64,000 nucleotides of DNA, from the NCBI GenBank assembly GCA_963762425.1, contig CAVXKY010000004.1, positions 186,001 through 250,000 of the forward strand, given 5' to 3'. Shown here one piece after another: positions 9,452 to 22,130 of the stretch. Position numbers and translations under genes: made by a program. Source of the stretch: REEB95 sp963762425. GTDB lineage: Bacteria; Pseudomonadota; Alphaproteobacteria; ATCC43930; CGMCC-115725. Below the pieces are notes generated by a model. It made no database searches. It had not been told where the DNA came from and worked only from the letters and a program-made list of their open reading frames with translations. Each line of letters starts with the position of its first letter. Positions within the stretch are counted from its first letter, which is position 1.

Positions 9452-10621
9452 CAGCGCTGCCTTTCCATCATCTTGACGAACCGCTCGAACAGATAGCGGC
9501 TGTCTTGCGGCCCGGGGCTGGCTTCGGGATGGTATTGCACCGAGAACACCGGCTTGTCTTTCAGCCGCAAGCCTTCGTTCGAGCCGTCGAACAGCGAGAC
9601 ATGCGTCACCTCGGCCTCTTGGGGCAGGGTCTCGGGCAGCACGCAGAAGCCGTGATTTTGACTCGTGATCTCGACCTTGCCGGTCGCCAGATCCTTCACC
9701 GGATGATTGGCGCCGCGATGGCCGATCTCCATCTTTCTGGTTTTGCCGCCGAGCGCCAGCGCCAAAAGCTGATGGCCGAGGCAGATGCCGAAGACCGGCT
9801 TGCCCGATTTGATCAAATCCTGGATCACCGGCACGGCGTATTCGCCGGTCGCGGCCGGGTCGCCCGGCCCGTTGGACAGGAAAATCCCGTCGGGCTGGTG
9901 GCGCAGAATTTCCTCGGACGTGGCCGTGGCCGGCACCACGGTGACGGCGCAACCCTCGCTCGCCAGCATGCGCAGGATGTTGCGCTTGGCGCCGTAATCG
10001 ACCGCCACCACCTTGAAGCGCGGCTGGCCGAGCTTGGCGTAGCCTTGGCCCAGGCTCCAGCCCGCTTCGTCCCATTGATAGCTCTGGCGGCACGAGACCT
10101 CTTTCGCCAGATCCATGCCTTCGAGGCCGGGCCAGTCGCGCGCCAGTTTCAGCAGCGCGTCGAGATCGAATTTCCCGGCGGCGTTGAAGCACAGCGCGCC
10201 GTTGGGCGCGCCGCCGTCGCGGATGCGGCGGGTGAGCCTGCGCGTGTCGACGCCGGCTATGCCGGTGAGGTTCATTTTCTTGAGCCAGGCATCGAGCCCC
10301 TGCGCCGCGCGCCAATTGGACGGCTGCGGTGATGTCCTCGCGCAGCACCAGCCCGCGCGCCGCCGGGGTTACGGTCTCGATGTCCTCGGCATTGGCCCCG
10401 ACATTGCCGATATGCGGGAAGGTGAAGGTGATGATCTGCCCGGCATAGGAGGGGTCGGTCAGGATCTCCTGATAGCCGGTCATCGACGTATTGAAGCAGA
10501 TTTCGCCGACCCTGATGCCTTCCGCCCCCACGCCGCTGCCCCAAAAAACACTGCCGTCGGCCAGAACCAAAACGGCGGTCGATCCGGCGGGGCGCGCGTT
10601 GGGGGTCGGCGCGGCATTCAT
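9451..10621 (-). CDS. carA: Carbamoyl-phosphate synthase small subunit, one frameshift
   Basis: Glutamine amidotransferase subunit that passes ammonia to CarB. The N-terminal CarA domain (LVLADGSVFWGSGVG, GEICFNTSMTGYQEILTDPS) is followed by a class I GATase domain with nucleophile Cys in VFGICLGHQLLALALGG and His/Glu in VQYHPEASPGPQD; LSNGPGDP is also present. Near 10322-10325 one extra base breaks the frame; without it PSNWRAAQGLDAWLKKM joins the two parts and the protein is 389 residues. The start MNAAPTPNARPAG is the first ATG before the conserved region. It shares its stop with the carB start, so the two are coupled, and it is divergent from yqeY across about 170 bases. Confidence 0.93.
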
Positions 10622-10789
10622 GCGGCGGGGCCTCGTCTCCAGAGTCGCGGGGCCGCTCGCGTCAAAACGCGCCGCGGGAGGCGATCCGGCGGCGCGGCAA
10701 AACAGCGATCGGACTTGAAGACATTGAGATAGACCGGGCATAGGATGCCGTCAAGCCGCTCAACTCCGGGGCGGCTTGCGGGAGGCTCC

Positions 10790-11250
10790 ATGCTGCGCGA
10801 ACGGTTCACCGAAGCGTTGAAACAGGCGATGAAGGACAAGGACGCGCTCGCCCTTTCCACGGTGCGACTCGTGCTGGCGCGGCTCAAGGAGAAGGACATC
10901 GAGGCGCGGCCCAAGGCGCGACCAGATCGACGAGCCGGCGATCCAGCAGATGCTGCTGCAGATGATCAAGCAGCGCCGCGAATCGATCGAGCTTTACGAG
11001 CGGGGCAAACGGCCCGAGCTCGCCGCCAAGGAAAAAGGCGAGATCGCCATCATCGAGCGTTTCCTGCCCGAAGCAGATGTCGCAAGCCGACATGGAAAAG
11101 GCGATCAAGGAGACGATCGCCGCTGTCGGCGCCGCCGGCATCAAGGACATGGGGCGCGTGATGGCGGCGCTGAAGGAGAAATATGCCGGCCAGCTCGACC
11201 CCGGCCAGGCCAGCCAGGCGGTCAAGAAGCTCTTCGGTCGCGGCGGCTGA
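10790..11250 (+). CDS. yqeY: YqeY/GatB-related protein, two frameshifts
   Basis: A GatB/YqeY-domain protein of about 152 residues after repair. The family is related to the tail domain of the tRNA amidotransferase subunit GatB; its role is unsettled. Recognisable segments are MLRERFTEALKQAMKDKDAL, STVRLVLARLKEKDIEARPK, IKQRRESIELYERGKRPELA, EIAIIERFLPEQMS and VMAALKEKYAGQLD. Breaks near 10918 and 11073 are single-base insertions (GAACAG to GAAGCAG at the second). GGAGG at 10781-10785 is the ribosome-binding site. The yqeY-dnaG-rpoD order is standard in alphaproteobacteria. Confidence 0.9.
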
Positions 11251-11295
11251 CGCCGGCTTGGGCTACAATCCCGTTCCGGAAGCAGGCTGAGGGCC

Positions 11296-13185
11296 ATGGC
11301 TTTTCCACCGCGATTCCTCGATGAGTTGCGCGAGCGCGTGTCGCTCGCCGAGATCGTCGGCCGCCGCGTCAAGCTCACGCGGCGGGGCCGCGAATATATC
11401 GGCCTGTGCCCGTTCCATAACGAGAAGACGCCGTCCTTCAGCGTGGTCGAGGACAAGGGCTTCTATCATTGCTTCGGCTGCGGCGCGCATGGCGACGTCA
11501 TCGGCTTCGCCATGCAGACCGAGAACCTGACCTTTCCCGAGGCGGTGGAGCAGCTCGCGCGCAAGGCCGGGCTGCCAGTGCCCCAATCGACGCCGGAGGA
11601 GCGCCAGCGCGAAGAGCGCGCCCAGACGCTGCAAGGCGCGGTCGAGGCGGCCTGCGTTTTCTTCGAGACGCAGCTGCGCGAGCCGGGCGGATCCCGGGCG
11701 CGGGAGTATCTCGCCAAGCGCGGCCTCGACGAATCCTCCTGGAAGCGCTTTCCGCCTGGGTTACGCCCCCGACAGAAACGATGCGCTGAAACTCGCGCTC
11801 GGCGGAAAATTCCCCGAGGCGTTGCTGGTCGAGGCCGGGCTGCTGCACAAATCCGACGACGGCCGCACGTTCGATTATTTCCGCGGCCGGGTGATCTTCC
11901 CCATCGGCAACCGCCGCGGCGCGATCATCGCCTTCGGCGGGCGCGTGCTCGACGATTCCGTCCAGCCCAAATATCTCAACTCGCCCGACACGCCGCTTTT
12001 CGCCAAGGGCCGGGTGCTCTACGGCCTGGCCTCGGCGCGCGCGGCGGCCGCGCGCGAACCTTCGGCCATCGTCGCCGAGGGTTACATGGACGTGATCGCG
12101 CTGCGCCGCGCCGGCTTCCACACCGCGGTGGCGCCCTTGGGCACGGCGCTGACCGAAACCCAGATCGAGGAGCTGTGGAAACTTAGCGCCCGAACCGGTG
12201 CTGTGCTTCGACGGCGACACGGCCGGCCAGCGCGCGGCCTCGCGCGCGCTCGAACGCGCGCTGCCGCTGTTGAGGCCCGGCTTCTCCCTGCGCTTTGCCA
12301 CATTGCCGGTGGGCGAGGATCCCGACACGCTGATCGCCCGCCAGGGCGCGGCCGCGATGCGCGGGGTGCTCGACCAGGCCCGGCCCTTGGCCGAGGTGCT
12401 GTGGACGATCGAAACCTCCCACCCGCTCAAGACGCCGGAGCAACGCGCCGCGCTGGAGCAGCGGCTGGAGACCCAAATCCGCCGCATCGCCGACCGTTCG
12501 CGTGCAGGAGCATTACCGCAATTTCTTCCGAACCCGCCTGGCCGAGGTCTTCAACCCCGGGGGCAATGCCGGCGCCAGGCCCTCCGGCCGGCTCGGCTGG
12601 GGCCGTTTCGCCCCTTGGCAAGTCGGCCCGATTCGCCGCCCAGGCAGGGGCGGCGGGCCTTTGCGCGGCGGCGCGGCCTATCCGGCCCATGAGAAGCCGC
12701 CTGAGGGCGATCCCGGCCTGTTGCAGCGCCGGGCCCAGGAAGTGCTGTTGGCGCTGCTTTTGAACCACCCCTTCCTGCTGGCCGAGGTGGGCGAGGAATT
12801 GGCCCAATTCGAGCTGCCCGACCGCGCTCTTGACAGGCTTTGCCGGGAGATTTTAAGACTGCACAGCCTTCACCCGGACCTTGACGCGGCGGCCCTGAAG
12901 CTCCACCTATCGGACAGCGGATTTGGCCAGGAAATAGCTGGGATTCTGTCTTCCCAGGTCTTGAACCACGCCGGTTTCGCGCGGCCCGGGGCGGATGCCG
13001 AGGACGTCAGGTTGGGGTGGAGCCATACCAAGGCCCGGTTGCAGGAGCGGCGGCTGTTGTCGACGCAGATATCGGAAGCGGAACGGCAGGCCGCGGATGG
13101 GACCGACGAGACCTGGTCGCGCCTTCAGCCCTTGCTGCAAAGCAAGGCCGAGGATGACGGCGCGGCGGGTGGGGGAATGGATTGA
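11296..13185 (+). CDS. dnaG: DNA primase, three frameshifts
   Basis: Synthesises RNA primers at the replication fork. The N-terminal zinc ribbon has C38, H41, C59 and C62 (CPFHNEKTPSFSV..FYHCFGCGAHGDVIGF). The catalytic core and Toprim domain show YLAKRG, VIFPIGNRRGAIIAFGGR, AEGYMDVIALRRAGF and CFDGDTAGQRAA, and a C-terminal DnaB-interacting helical domain follows. Breaks near 11750 (extra T), 12183 (extra T) and 12502 (extra base) are all +1; the repaired protein has about 628 residues, normal for DnaG. It starts 46 bases after yqeY and precedes rpoD, forming a macromolecular synthesis operon with rpsU absent as is usual in this class. Confidence 0.94.
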
Positions 13186-13229
13186 CGATCCGGGTCATGC
13201 TCGGGCAAGGGTGACGGCGAACGGGATGG

Positions 13230-13256
13230 CGGGCGCATCATGCGCGGTCGCGCCCG
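13230..13256 (+). terminator. Possible terminator after dnaG
   Basis: A 7-bp stem, CGGGCGC (13230-13236) with GCGCCCG (13250-13256), is followed by TTCTTTGATTCT, a weak U-rich tail. A second small palindrome, GGCCC-TTA-GGGCC (13276-13288), lies just before the rpoD start. It could separate dnaG and rpoD transcripts, but the T tract is imperfect. Confidence 0.35.
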
Positions 13257-13307
13257 TTCTTTGATTCTATAGACAGGCCCTTAGGGCCAGGTGAAAGCAG
13301 GATCGAC

Positions 13308-15287
<1,980 letters not shown>

Positions 15288-15335
15288 GTCTCGATAGCAG
15301 GTGACGCGGCTCGGGCTCCCGCCTTAGATTGGCGC

Positions 15336-15412
15336 GGGCCCGTAGTTCAGTTGGTTAGAACACGCCGCTCATAACGGTGTAGTCGCAGGTTCGAATCCTG
15401 CCGGGCCCACCA
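15336..15412 (+). tRNA. tRNA with CAU anticodon (probably Ile2, otherwise Met)
   Basis: A 77-nt cloverleaf: acceptor GGGCCCG pairing CGGGCCC, D arm with AGTTGGTTAG, anticodon stem CGCCG/CGGTG around loop CTCATAA (anticodon CAT at 15370-15372), and T arm GCAGG-TTCGAAT-CCTGC, with CCA encoded at 15410-15412. A GGGCCC acceptor with a CAU anticodon next to rpoD resembles the tRNA-Ile2 whose C34 is changed to lysidine, but elongator tRNA-Met cannot be excluded by eye. It is not the initiator, which would carry three G-C pairs GGG/CCC in the anticodon stem. Confidence 0.93.
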
Positions 15413-15517
15413 GCCTTCGCTCGCGAAGCGAGCAAGGTTGCCGCGCCGAAGCCCAAAGGGCGAAGGCGGGCATTGCATCCGCGAGCTTCGGCTCGGCAAG
15501 CCATTCCCCGCCCACCG

Positions 15518-16780
15518 TCAGCCGTTTTCCTTGTAGGGCTTCAAGACGTAGGTCGCGATGATCCCGCACAGGGCGGCGAGCATCAGCCAGGTTCCGGCCA
15601 TGGCCCGGTCGCCGGTCTCATGGATGAGCAGGGCCGACATGGCCGGGGTGAAGCCGCCGACCACCGTCGCCGAGCTGTAGGCGAAGGAGAAGCCCGAGGT
15701 TCGCACCGAACTGGGAATGACCTCGGTCAGATACACCACCATGGCGCCGTTATAGATGCCGTAGAGCGTCGAGAGCCACAGCTCGACCAGCAGCAGCCGG
15801 ACGAAGGACGGCTCCGATACCAGCCAGTGGAGGGTCGGATATGCCGAGACCAGCATCAGCCCCGTGCATAGATAGAGGATGGGCTTGCGGCCGATGCGGT
15901 CGGAGATGGCGCCGCCCGTCGGCAGCCAGAACAGGTTCGACAAGCCGACGCAGAGCGTCACGATCAAGCTGTCGGTGCTGGTCAGCTTCAGCACCTCGCG
16001 GCCGAAGGTGGGCGTGAAGGCGGTGATGAAATAGAACGACACCGTCGTCATGAGGACCAGCATCAGGCCGAACAGCACGATCCACCAATGGGTCACCATC
16101 GAGCGGAAAATATCCCCGGCCGAAGGATGATGCTTTTGCGCGAGGAAGGCCTCGGTTTCCTGCAGGGTGTTCCGGATGACGTAGATGAACGGGATGATCA
16201 TGCAACCGACGATGAAGGGTATGCGCCAGCCCCAGACGTCGAGCTGCTGCGGCGTCAGATATGTCGCCAGCGCCACGCCCAGGAGCGCGATGAAGATCAC
16301 CGCCACCTGCTGGCTGGCGGATTGCCAGGCGACGTAGAAGCCCTTGTGGCCGGGCGTCGCCATTTCGGAGAGATAGACCGAGACGCCGCCGACCTCGACC
16401 CCGGCCGAAAAGCCCTGCAACAACCGTCCGGCGACGATCAGCAGCGGCGCGATCAGCCCGATGTTCTGGTAGCCCGGCACCACCGCCATGCTCAGCGTGC
16501 CGATCGACATCAGGGACAGCGTCAGCAACAGCCCTTTGCGCCGCCCATGTTCGTCGAGATAGGCGCCCAGCACGATCGCGCCCAAGGGCCGGATCAGGAA
16601 CCCGACGCCGAAGGTGGTGAGCGACAGCATCAGCGAGGCGAATTCGTTGTCTTGCGGAAAGAAAGTGTGGCCGATCGCGGTCGCGTAATAGGCGAAGACG
16701 AAGAAATCGTACATTTCGAGAAAATTGCCGCTGACGACGCGGAACACCGTGCGCGGCTTGGAATGACGATTACCCGGCAT
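15518..16780 (-). CDS. MHS-family MFS transporter, citrate/tricarballylate-proton symporter type
   Basis: A 420-residue inner-membrane transporter with 12 predicted spans. The opening VFRVVSGNFLEMYDFFVFAY is the signature of the CitA/TcuC branch of metabolite:H+ symporters. MFS motifs appear as GAYLDEHGRRKGLL between spans 2 and 3 and SDRIGRKPILYL in the second half. The start at MPGNRHSKP is chosen because GGGGAGAG lies just upstream; a GGEF-bearing upstream start would sit before that site. Substrate is inferred only to the level of a di- or tricarboxylate. Confidence 0.85.
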   Translation of the reverse strand: MPGNRHSKPRTVFRVVSGNFLEMYDFFVFAYYATAIGHTFFPQDNEFASLMLSLTTFGVGFLIRPLGAIVLGAYLDEHGRRKGLLLTLSLMSIGTLSMAVVPGYQNIGLIAPLLIVAGRLLQGFSAGVEVGGVSVYLSEMATPGHKGFYVAWQSASQQVAVIFIALLGVALATYLTPQQLDVWGWRIPFIVGCMIIPFIYVIRNTLQETEAFLAQKHHPSAGDIFRSMVTHWWIVLFGLMLVLMTTVSFYFITAFTPTFGREVLKLTSTDSLIVTLCVGLSNLFWLPTGGAISDRIGRKPILYLCTGLMLVSAYPTLHWLVSEPSFVRLLLVELWLSTLYGIYNGAMVVYLTEVIPSSVRTSGFSFAYSSATVVGGFTPAMSALLIHETGDRAMAGTWLMLAALCGIIATYVLKPYKENG

Positions 16781-16848
16781 GAACTCTCCCCCCATTGTCC
16801 CCTTGACGCCGGCGTTTTCGCCGGTCGCGGTTTTTTATCGGCGCGGCT

Positions 16849-18294
16849 TCAGGCGCCCATCATTTGCGTCACGAACTTGGTGTTGAGATAGCCCTCGATC
16901 GCCTCCAGCCCGCCCTCGGAACCGTAGCCCGAATCCTTGACCCCGCCGAACGGCACCTCGGGCAGCGCCAGGCCGTGATGGTTGATCGACACCATGCCGC
17001 TCTCGACGGCGCTGCCTAGCGAAGCGGCGGTCTTCTGCGAGCGGGTATAGGCGTAAGCCGCCAGTCCGTAAGGCAGGCGGTTGGCTTCGGCCAGCGCGCC
17101 GTCGAAATCCTTGAACGGGGAAATCGGGGCGATCGGCCCGAACGGCTCGTCGTTCATGATCTTGGCGTCGAGCGGCACCTCGGTCATCACGGTGGGCTCG
17201 AAGAAGAAGCCCTTGTTGCCGATGCGCTTGCCGCCGGACTGCAGCTTGGCGCCCTTGGCGACGGCGTCGGCGACGAAGCGTTCCATCGCCTCGACCCGGC
17301 GCGCATTGGCCAGCGGTCCCATGCGCGTGTCCTTGTCGAGTCCGTCGCCCACCTTCAGCGCCTTGGCCGCGGCGGTGAATTTCTCGACAAACGGCGCATA
17401 GAGTTTTTCCTGCACCAGAAAACGCGTCGGCGCGACGCAGACCTGGCCGGCGTTGCGGAACTTGTTGGCCGACAGAATCTTGACCGCCGCGTCGAGATCG
17501 GCGTCGTCGAACACGATGGCGGGCGCGTGGCCGCCCAGCTCCATGGTCACGCGCTTCATGTGTTGGCCCGCGAGCATGGCGAGATGCTTGCCCACGGAGG
17601 TCGAGCCGGTGAAGGAGATCTTGCGGATCACCGGATGCGGGATGAGGTATTCCGAGATTTCCGCCGGCACGCCGAAGACGAGATTGAGCACGCCCGCCGG
17701 CAGCCCTGCCTCGGCATAGGCCTGGACGAGGCTCGCGCAGCTGCCCGGCGTCTCTTCCGGCCCTTTCAGGATCACCGAGCAGCCGGCGGCGATCGCGGCC
17801 GAGATCTTGCGCACCGCCTGGTTGATCGGGAAATTCCACGGCGTGAAGGCGGCCGCCGGCCCGACCGGCTCCTTGACGACGAGCTGATAGATGCCGTCGG
17901 CGCGCGCCGGGATGACGCGGCCATAGGTGCGGCGGCCTTCCTCGGCGAACCAGTCGATGATGTCGGCGCCGAGCAGGGTCTCGCCCTTGGCCTCGACGAA
18001 CGGCTTGCCCTGTTCCAGCGTCATGGTTTTGGCGATGTCGTCGGCGCGGCCGCGCACGATATCGGCCGCCTTGCGCATCAGCTTGTAACGGTCATAGGCG
18101 GAAACCTTGCGCCAGGCCTTGAAGCCCTTGGCGGCGGCATCGAGCGCGCGGTCGAGATCGGCGCGGGTGGCCACCGGCACGCTGCCGATGGCATCGCCGG
18201 TGGCCGGGTTCAGCACGGGCAGAGTCTTGCCGCCCGCGCCTTTGCACCAGCCGCCATCGACGTAAAGCGAGATTTCGGGATAACCGGGTGTCAT
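16849..18294 (-). CDS. NAD(P)-dependent aldehyde dehydrogenase, succinate-semialdehyde type
   Basis: A 481-residue aldehyde dehydrogenase oxidising an aldehyde to its acid. It has the conserved FTPWNFPINQAVRKI, FTGSTSVGKHLA (nucleotide site), general base Glu in VTMELGGHAPAIVFDDAD and nucleophile Cys in FRNAGQVCVAPTRF, and ends with EVPFGGVKDSGYGSEGG. LEQGKPFVEAKGE matches the GabD-like subgroup (DHPAR/SSADH). It starts at MTPGYPEISLYVDGGW. The transporter for a carboxylate lies downstream on the same strand 70 bases away, so the pair may act in one uptake-and-oxidation pathway. Confidence 0.88.
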   Translation of the reverse strand: MTPGYPEISLYVDGGWCKGAGGKTLPVLNPATGDAIGSVPVATRADLDRALDAAAKGFKAWRKVSAYDRYKLMRKAADIVRGRADDIAKTMTLEQGKPFVEAKGETLLGADIIDWFAEEGRRTYGRVIPARADGIYQLVVKEPVGPAAAFTPWNFPINQAVRKISAAIAAGCSVILKGPEETPGSCASLVQAYAEAGLPAGVLNLVFGVPAEISEYLIPHPVIRKISFTGSTSVGKHLAMLAGQHMKRVTMELGGHAPAIVFDDADLDAAVKILSANKFRNAGQVCVAPTRFLVQEKLYAPFVEKFTAAAKALKVGDGLDKDTRMGPLANARRVEAMERFVADAVAKGAKLQSGGKRIGNKGFFFEPTVMTEVPLDAKIMNDEPFGPIAPISPFKDFDGALAEANRLPYGLAAYAYTRSQKTAASLGSAVESGMVSINHHGLALPEVPFGGVKDSGYGSEGGLEAIEGYLNTKFVTQMMGA

Positions 18295-18433
18295 GGGCAA
18301 CGCCTCCGCTGATCTTCTTTCCCCTGGTCCTAACAAAATCGGTGGGCTTGCGCCACCTTGGCCTTGCGGGCGGTTGCCTTGCGCCTCGCGCATGGGCTAG
18401 ACCTTGCACCCTTTCCCGACTTAGGACGCCCGC

Positions 18434-20107
<1,674 letters not shown>

Positions 20108-20118
<11 letters not shown>

Positions 20119-20179
20119 AAGCGCGCGCGTGGAATAAAAGGTTCGCGCGCCTGAAAGCGCGCGCGTGGAATAAAAAGTT
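20108..20179. repeat. 36-bp tandem duplication covering the ettA stop codon
   Basis: Units 20108-20143 and 20144-20179 differ by a single base (AAAAGGTT versus AAAAAGTT). Each contains GCGCGC-CTGAAA-GCGCGC, a 6-bp stem, followed by GTGGAATAAAA. The first copy includes the last codons and TGA of ettA, so the duplication begins inside the gene. The stems could help end transcription, but no proper T run follows. Confidence 0.75.
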
Positions 20180-20209
20180 CCAGAGCCTAGGGCCCAGGGT
20201 TAAGCCGGG

Positions 20210-20878
20210 CTATTGCGACTTCGTGTCGCTGCCGGCGGTGTCGACCACGCCGCTGTCGAGCTTGTCCTTCAGCGCCTTATTGAGGCTGGCGACATCGCCG
20301 CCGGCGCGCTGGATGACCGCGGAGAATTCATCGCGCTCGGTCAATGCCATGCTCACGCCCTCGACCTCGACATCGACCACTTTGAAGCCGTCCGGCCCCT
20401 TGTTGACGTGCCAATCGACGGCGGCGGGCGGGGAGCCGTCGGGATGGATGAGCTGGCTCTGGACGACGGAGCTGGTGTCGCTTTCCGGTCGCGAGCCCGT
20501 CACCTTGATGTTCTCGCCGCCATATTCCTTGAAGCGCGCCGAATATGTCCGCACTATCCACTGCTCGAACAGCCCGTTGAAGGTGTTGCGGTCGTCATCG
20601 CTGGCGGTGGACCAGTAGCGGCCGAGCACGAAGCGCGCGATTTTCGGAATGTCGAAATTCTTGTCGAGCATGGTCTTGAATTGCTGCTGGAGGGCGGCGT
20701 CCGTTATCTGCTTGTTGCGCAGGATGGTGAGCGCCTGCTGGATCATGCCGTTGACGAAGGCCGCCGGGTCGGAGGCGGGCGTCGCTTTGGCCTGGGCAAA
20801 GACGGGTGTTATCGGAAAAGCGGCCAGCCAAATGCCAAAAACGGCGGCCGGCGCCAGAAACGAGCGTCGTGTAAGCAT
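20210..20878 (-). CDS. mlaC: MlaC/Ttg2D-family phospholipid-binding periplasmic protein
   Basis: A 222-residue exported protein of the MlaC (ABC-type toluene tolerance auxiliary) family, which carries phospholipids between membranes. Residues 1-28 are a signal peptide (RRSFLAPAAVFGIWLAAFP ending VFA-QA). The mature part has the family features FDIPKIARFVLGRYWSTAS, FNGLFEQWIVRTYSARF and VVDVEVEGVSMALTERDEF. No mlaFEDB partners lie next to it, so any transport complex is encoded elsewhere. It converges with ettA. Confidence 0.88.
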   Translation of the reverse strand: MLTRRSFLAPAAVFGIWLAAFPITPVFAQAKATPASDPAAFVNGMIQQALTILRNKQITDAALQQQFKTMLDKNFDIPKIARFVLGRYWSTASDDDRNTFNGLFEQWIVRTYSARFKEYGGENIKVTGSRPESDTSSVVQSQLIHPDGSPPAAVDWHVNKGPDGFKVVDVEVEGVSMALTERDEFSAVIQRAGGDVASLNKALKDKLDSGVVDTAGSDTKSQ

Positions 20879-21200
20879 GAAAATCCCGTGGCCTCTGCGT
20901 TTTAACGGTTTCGGGGGCGTGACGAGAGCGGGCGAGGGGGGCGAGAATAGGTCGGCCGCTACGTCACCGACAAGTCTCGGCTGCGTTTGCGTCGCCTTTC
21001 GGCCGACAGGCCTTGCAGTTATCCCCAGTCGGAAACAAAGAGCCATGAAATAACCGTGTGGGCCTGTGCCCATTTTCTCATATCTTAGAAGGGCATAAAG
21101 CGATATTTTGTCACGGTAGCGTGAAAGTTTGTGAACGGGAGAAGTCGGCGATGGTCGGGATGATTGCGGCGTTGGGCGGCGCGGCGGGAGCGTTGTCGCC
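20879..21200. other. Divergent control region between mlaC and metF
   Basis: No gene. The right half is AT-rich and holds two inverted repeats: ATATC (21080-21084) with GATAT (21102-21106), enclosing GGGCATAAAG, and TCACG-GTAG-CGTGA (21111-21124). They lie 75-120 bases upstream of metF and are candidate operator or promoter parts, possibly for methionine control. I saw no SAM-II or SAH riboswitch core. Confidence 0.35.
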
Positions 21201-22127
21201 GTGAAATCCTCCGCCCTGCTGGCATCCGATCCGCTCGGCGAATCGGGATCGCGCGCGCCCCGGGTCTCCTTCGAATTCTTCCCGCCCAAGACGCCGGAGA
21301 TGGAAACCAAGCTGTGGCAGACGATCAAGCGCATCGAGCCGCTGGCGCCGCGCTTCGTCTCCGTCACCTACGGCGCCGGCGGCTCGACCCGCACGCGCAC
21401 CCACGCCACCGTGCTGCGCATCCGCAGCGATACCGGCCTCGAGCCGGCCGCGCATCTCACCTGCGTGGGCGCGCCGCGCGAGGAGATCGACAATGTCGCG
21501 CGTCTCTACTGGGATTCCGGCATCAGGCACGTGGTGGCGCTCCGGGGCGACATCCCCGAAGGCCAGGGGCGCTATATCCCGCATGAGCATGGCTATGCCT
21601 ATGCCGCCGATCTGGTGGCGGGCCTCCGGCGCATCGCCGATTTCGAGATCAGCGTCGCCGCATATCCCGAAACCCATCCCGAGGCCAAGAGTCCCGAAGC
21701 CGATCTCGACAATCTGAAGCGCAAGATCGACGCCGGCGCCGGCCGCGCCATCACCCAGTTCTTCTTCGAGGCCGACACCTATCTGCGCTTCATCGACCGC
21801 GCCCGCGCCAAGGGCATCACGGTGCCCATCGTTCCCGGCATCCTGCCGGTCACGAATTTCGCGCAAGTGACGAAATTCGCCAAGGCCTGCGGCGCGGCGG
21901 TGCCGCCCTGGATGGCCAGTATGTTCGACGGGCTCGACGACGATCCCGACACCCGCCGCCTGGTGGCGTCTTCGATCGCCGCCGAGCAATGCCGGCTTCT
22001 GCAGGCGCACGGCATCGAGGATTTCCATTTTTACACCCTCAACCGCGCCGATTTGATCGTCGCCATCTGCCACATGATCGGCGTGCGCGGTCCCGTCCCG
22101 GCGCAGGCCTCCAAGACGGCGGGGTAG
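21201..22127 (+). CDS. metF: 5,10-methylenetetrahydrofolate reductase
   Basis: Flavoprotein that reduces methylene-THF to methyl-THF, the methyl donor for MetH. 308 residues with SFEFFPPKTPEMETKLWQTI, SVTYGAGGSTRTRTHATV, HLTCVGAPREEID, GIRHVVALRGDIPEG and ITQFFFEADTYLRFIDRAR, all typical of MetF. The GTG start after GGGAG is chosen because the conserved region begins about 20 residues in. The stop is 3 bases before metH, so both are one operon. Confidence 0.96.
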   Translation: MKSSALLASDPLGESGSRAPRVSFEFFPPKTPEMETKLWQTIKRIEPLAPRFVSVTYGAGGSTRTRTHATVLRIRSDTGLEPAAHLTCVGAPREEIDNVARLYWDSGIRHVVALRGDIPEGQGRYIPHEHGYAYAADLVAGLRRIADFEISVAAYPETHPEAKSPEADLDNLKRKIDAGAGRAITQFFFEADTYLRFIDRARAKGITVPIVPGILPVTNFAQVTKFAKACGAAVPPWMASMFDGLDDDPDTRRLVASSIAAEQCRLLQAHGIEDFHFYTLNRADLIVAICHMIGVRGPVPAQASKTAG

Positions 22128-22130
22128 ACG

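Noticed and set aside
5636..10621. carB and its neighbours as pseudogenes
   Set aside because: The breaks are single-base and every conserved motif survives, with total length divisible by three. Gene decay would also show substitutions at active-site residues.
16809..16836. Hairpin CCGGCG-TTTT-CGCCGG followed by a T6 run between the aldehyde dehydrogenase and transporter genes
   Set aside because: The T run is on the wrong side for the two minus-strand genes, and there is no plus-strand gene for it to end.
20879..21200. SAM-II or SAH riboswitch upstream of metF
   Set aside because: I looked for the conserved pseudoknot core sequences and did not find them; only short inverted repeats are present.
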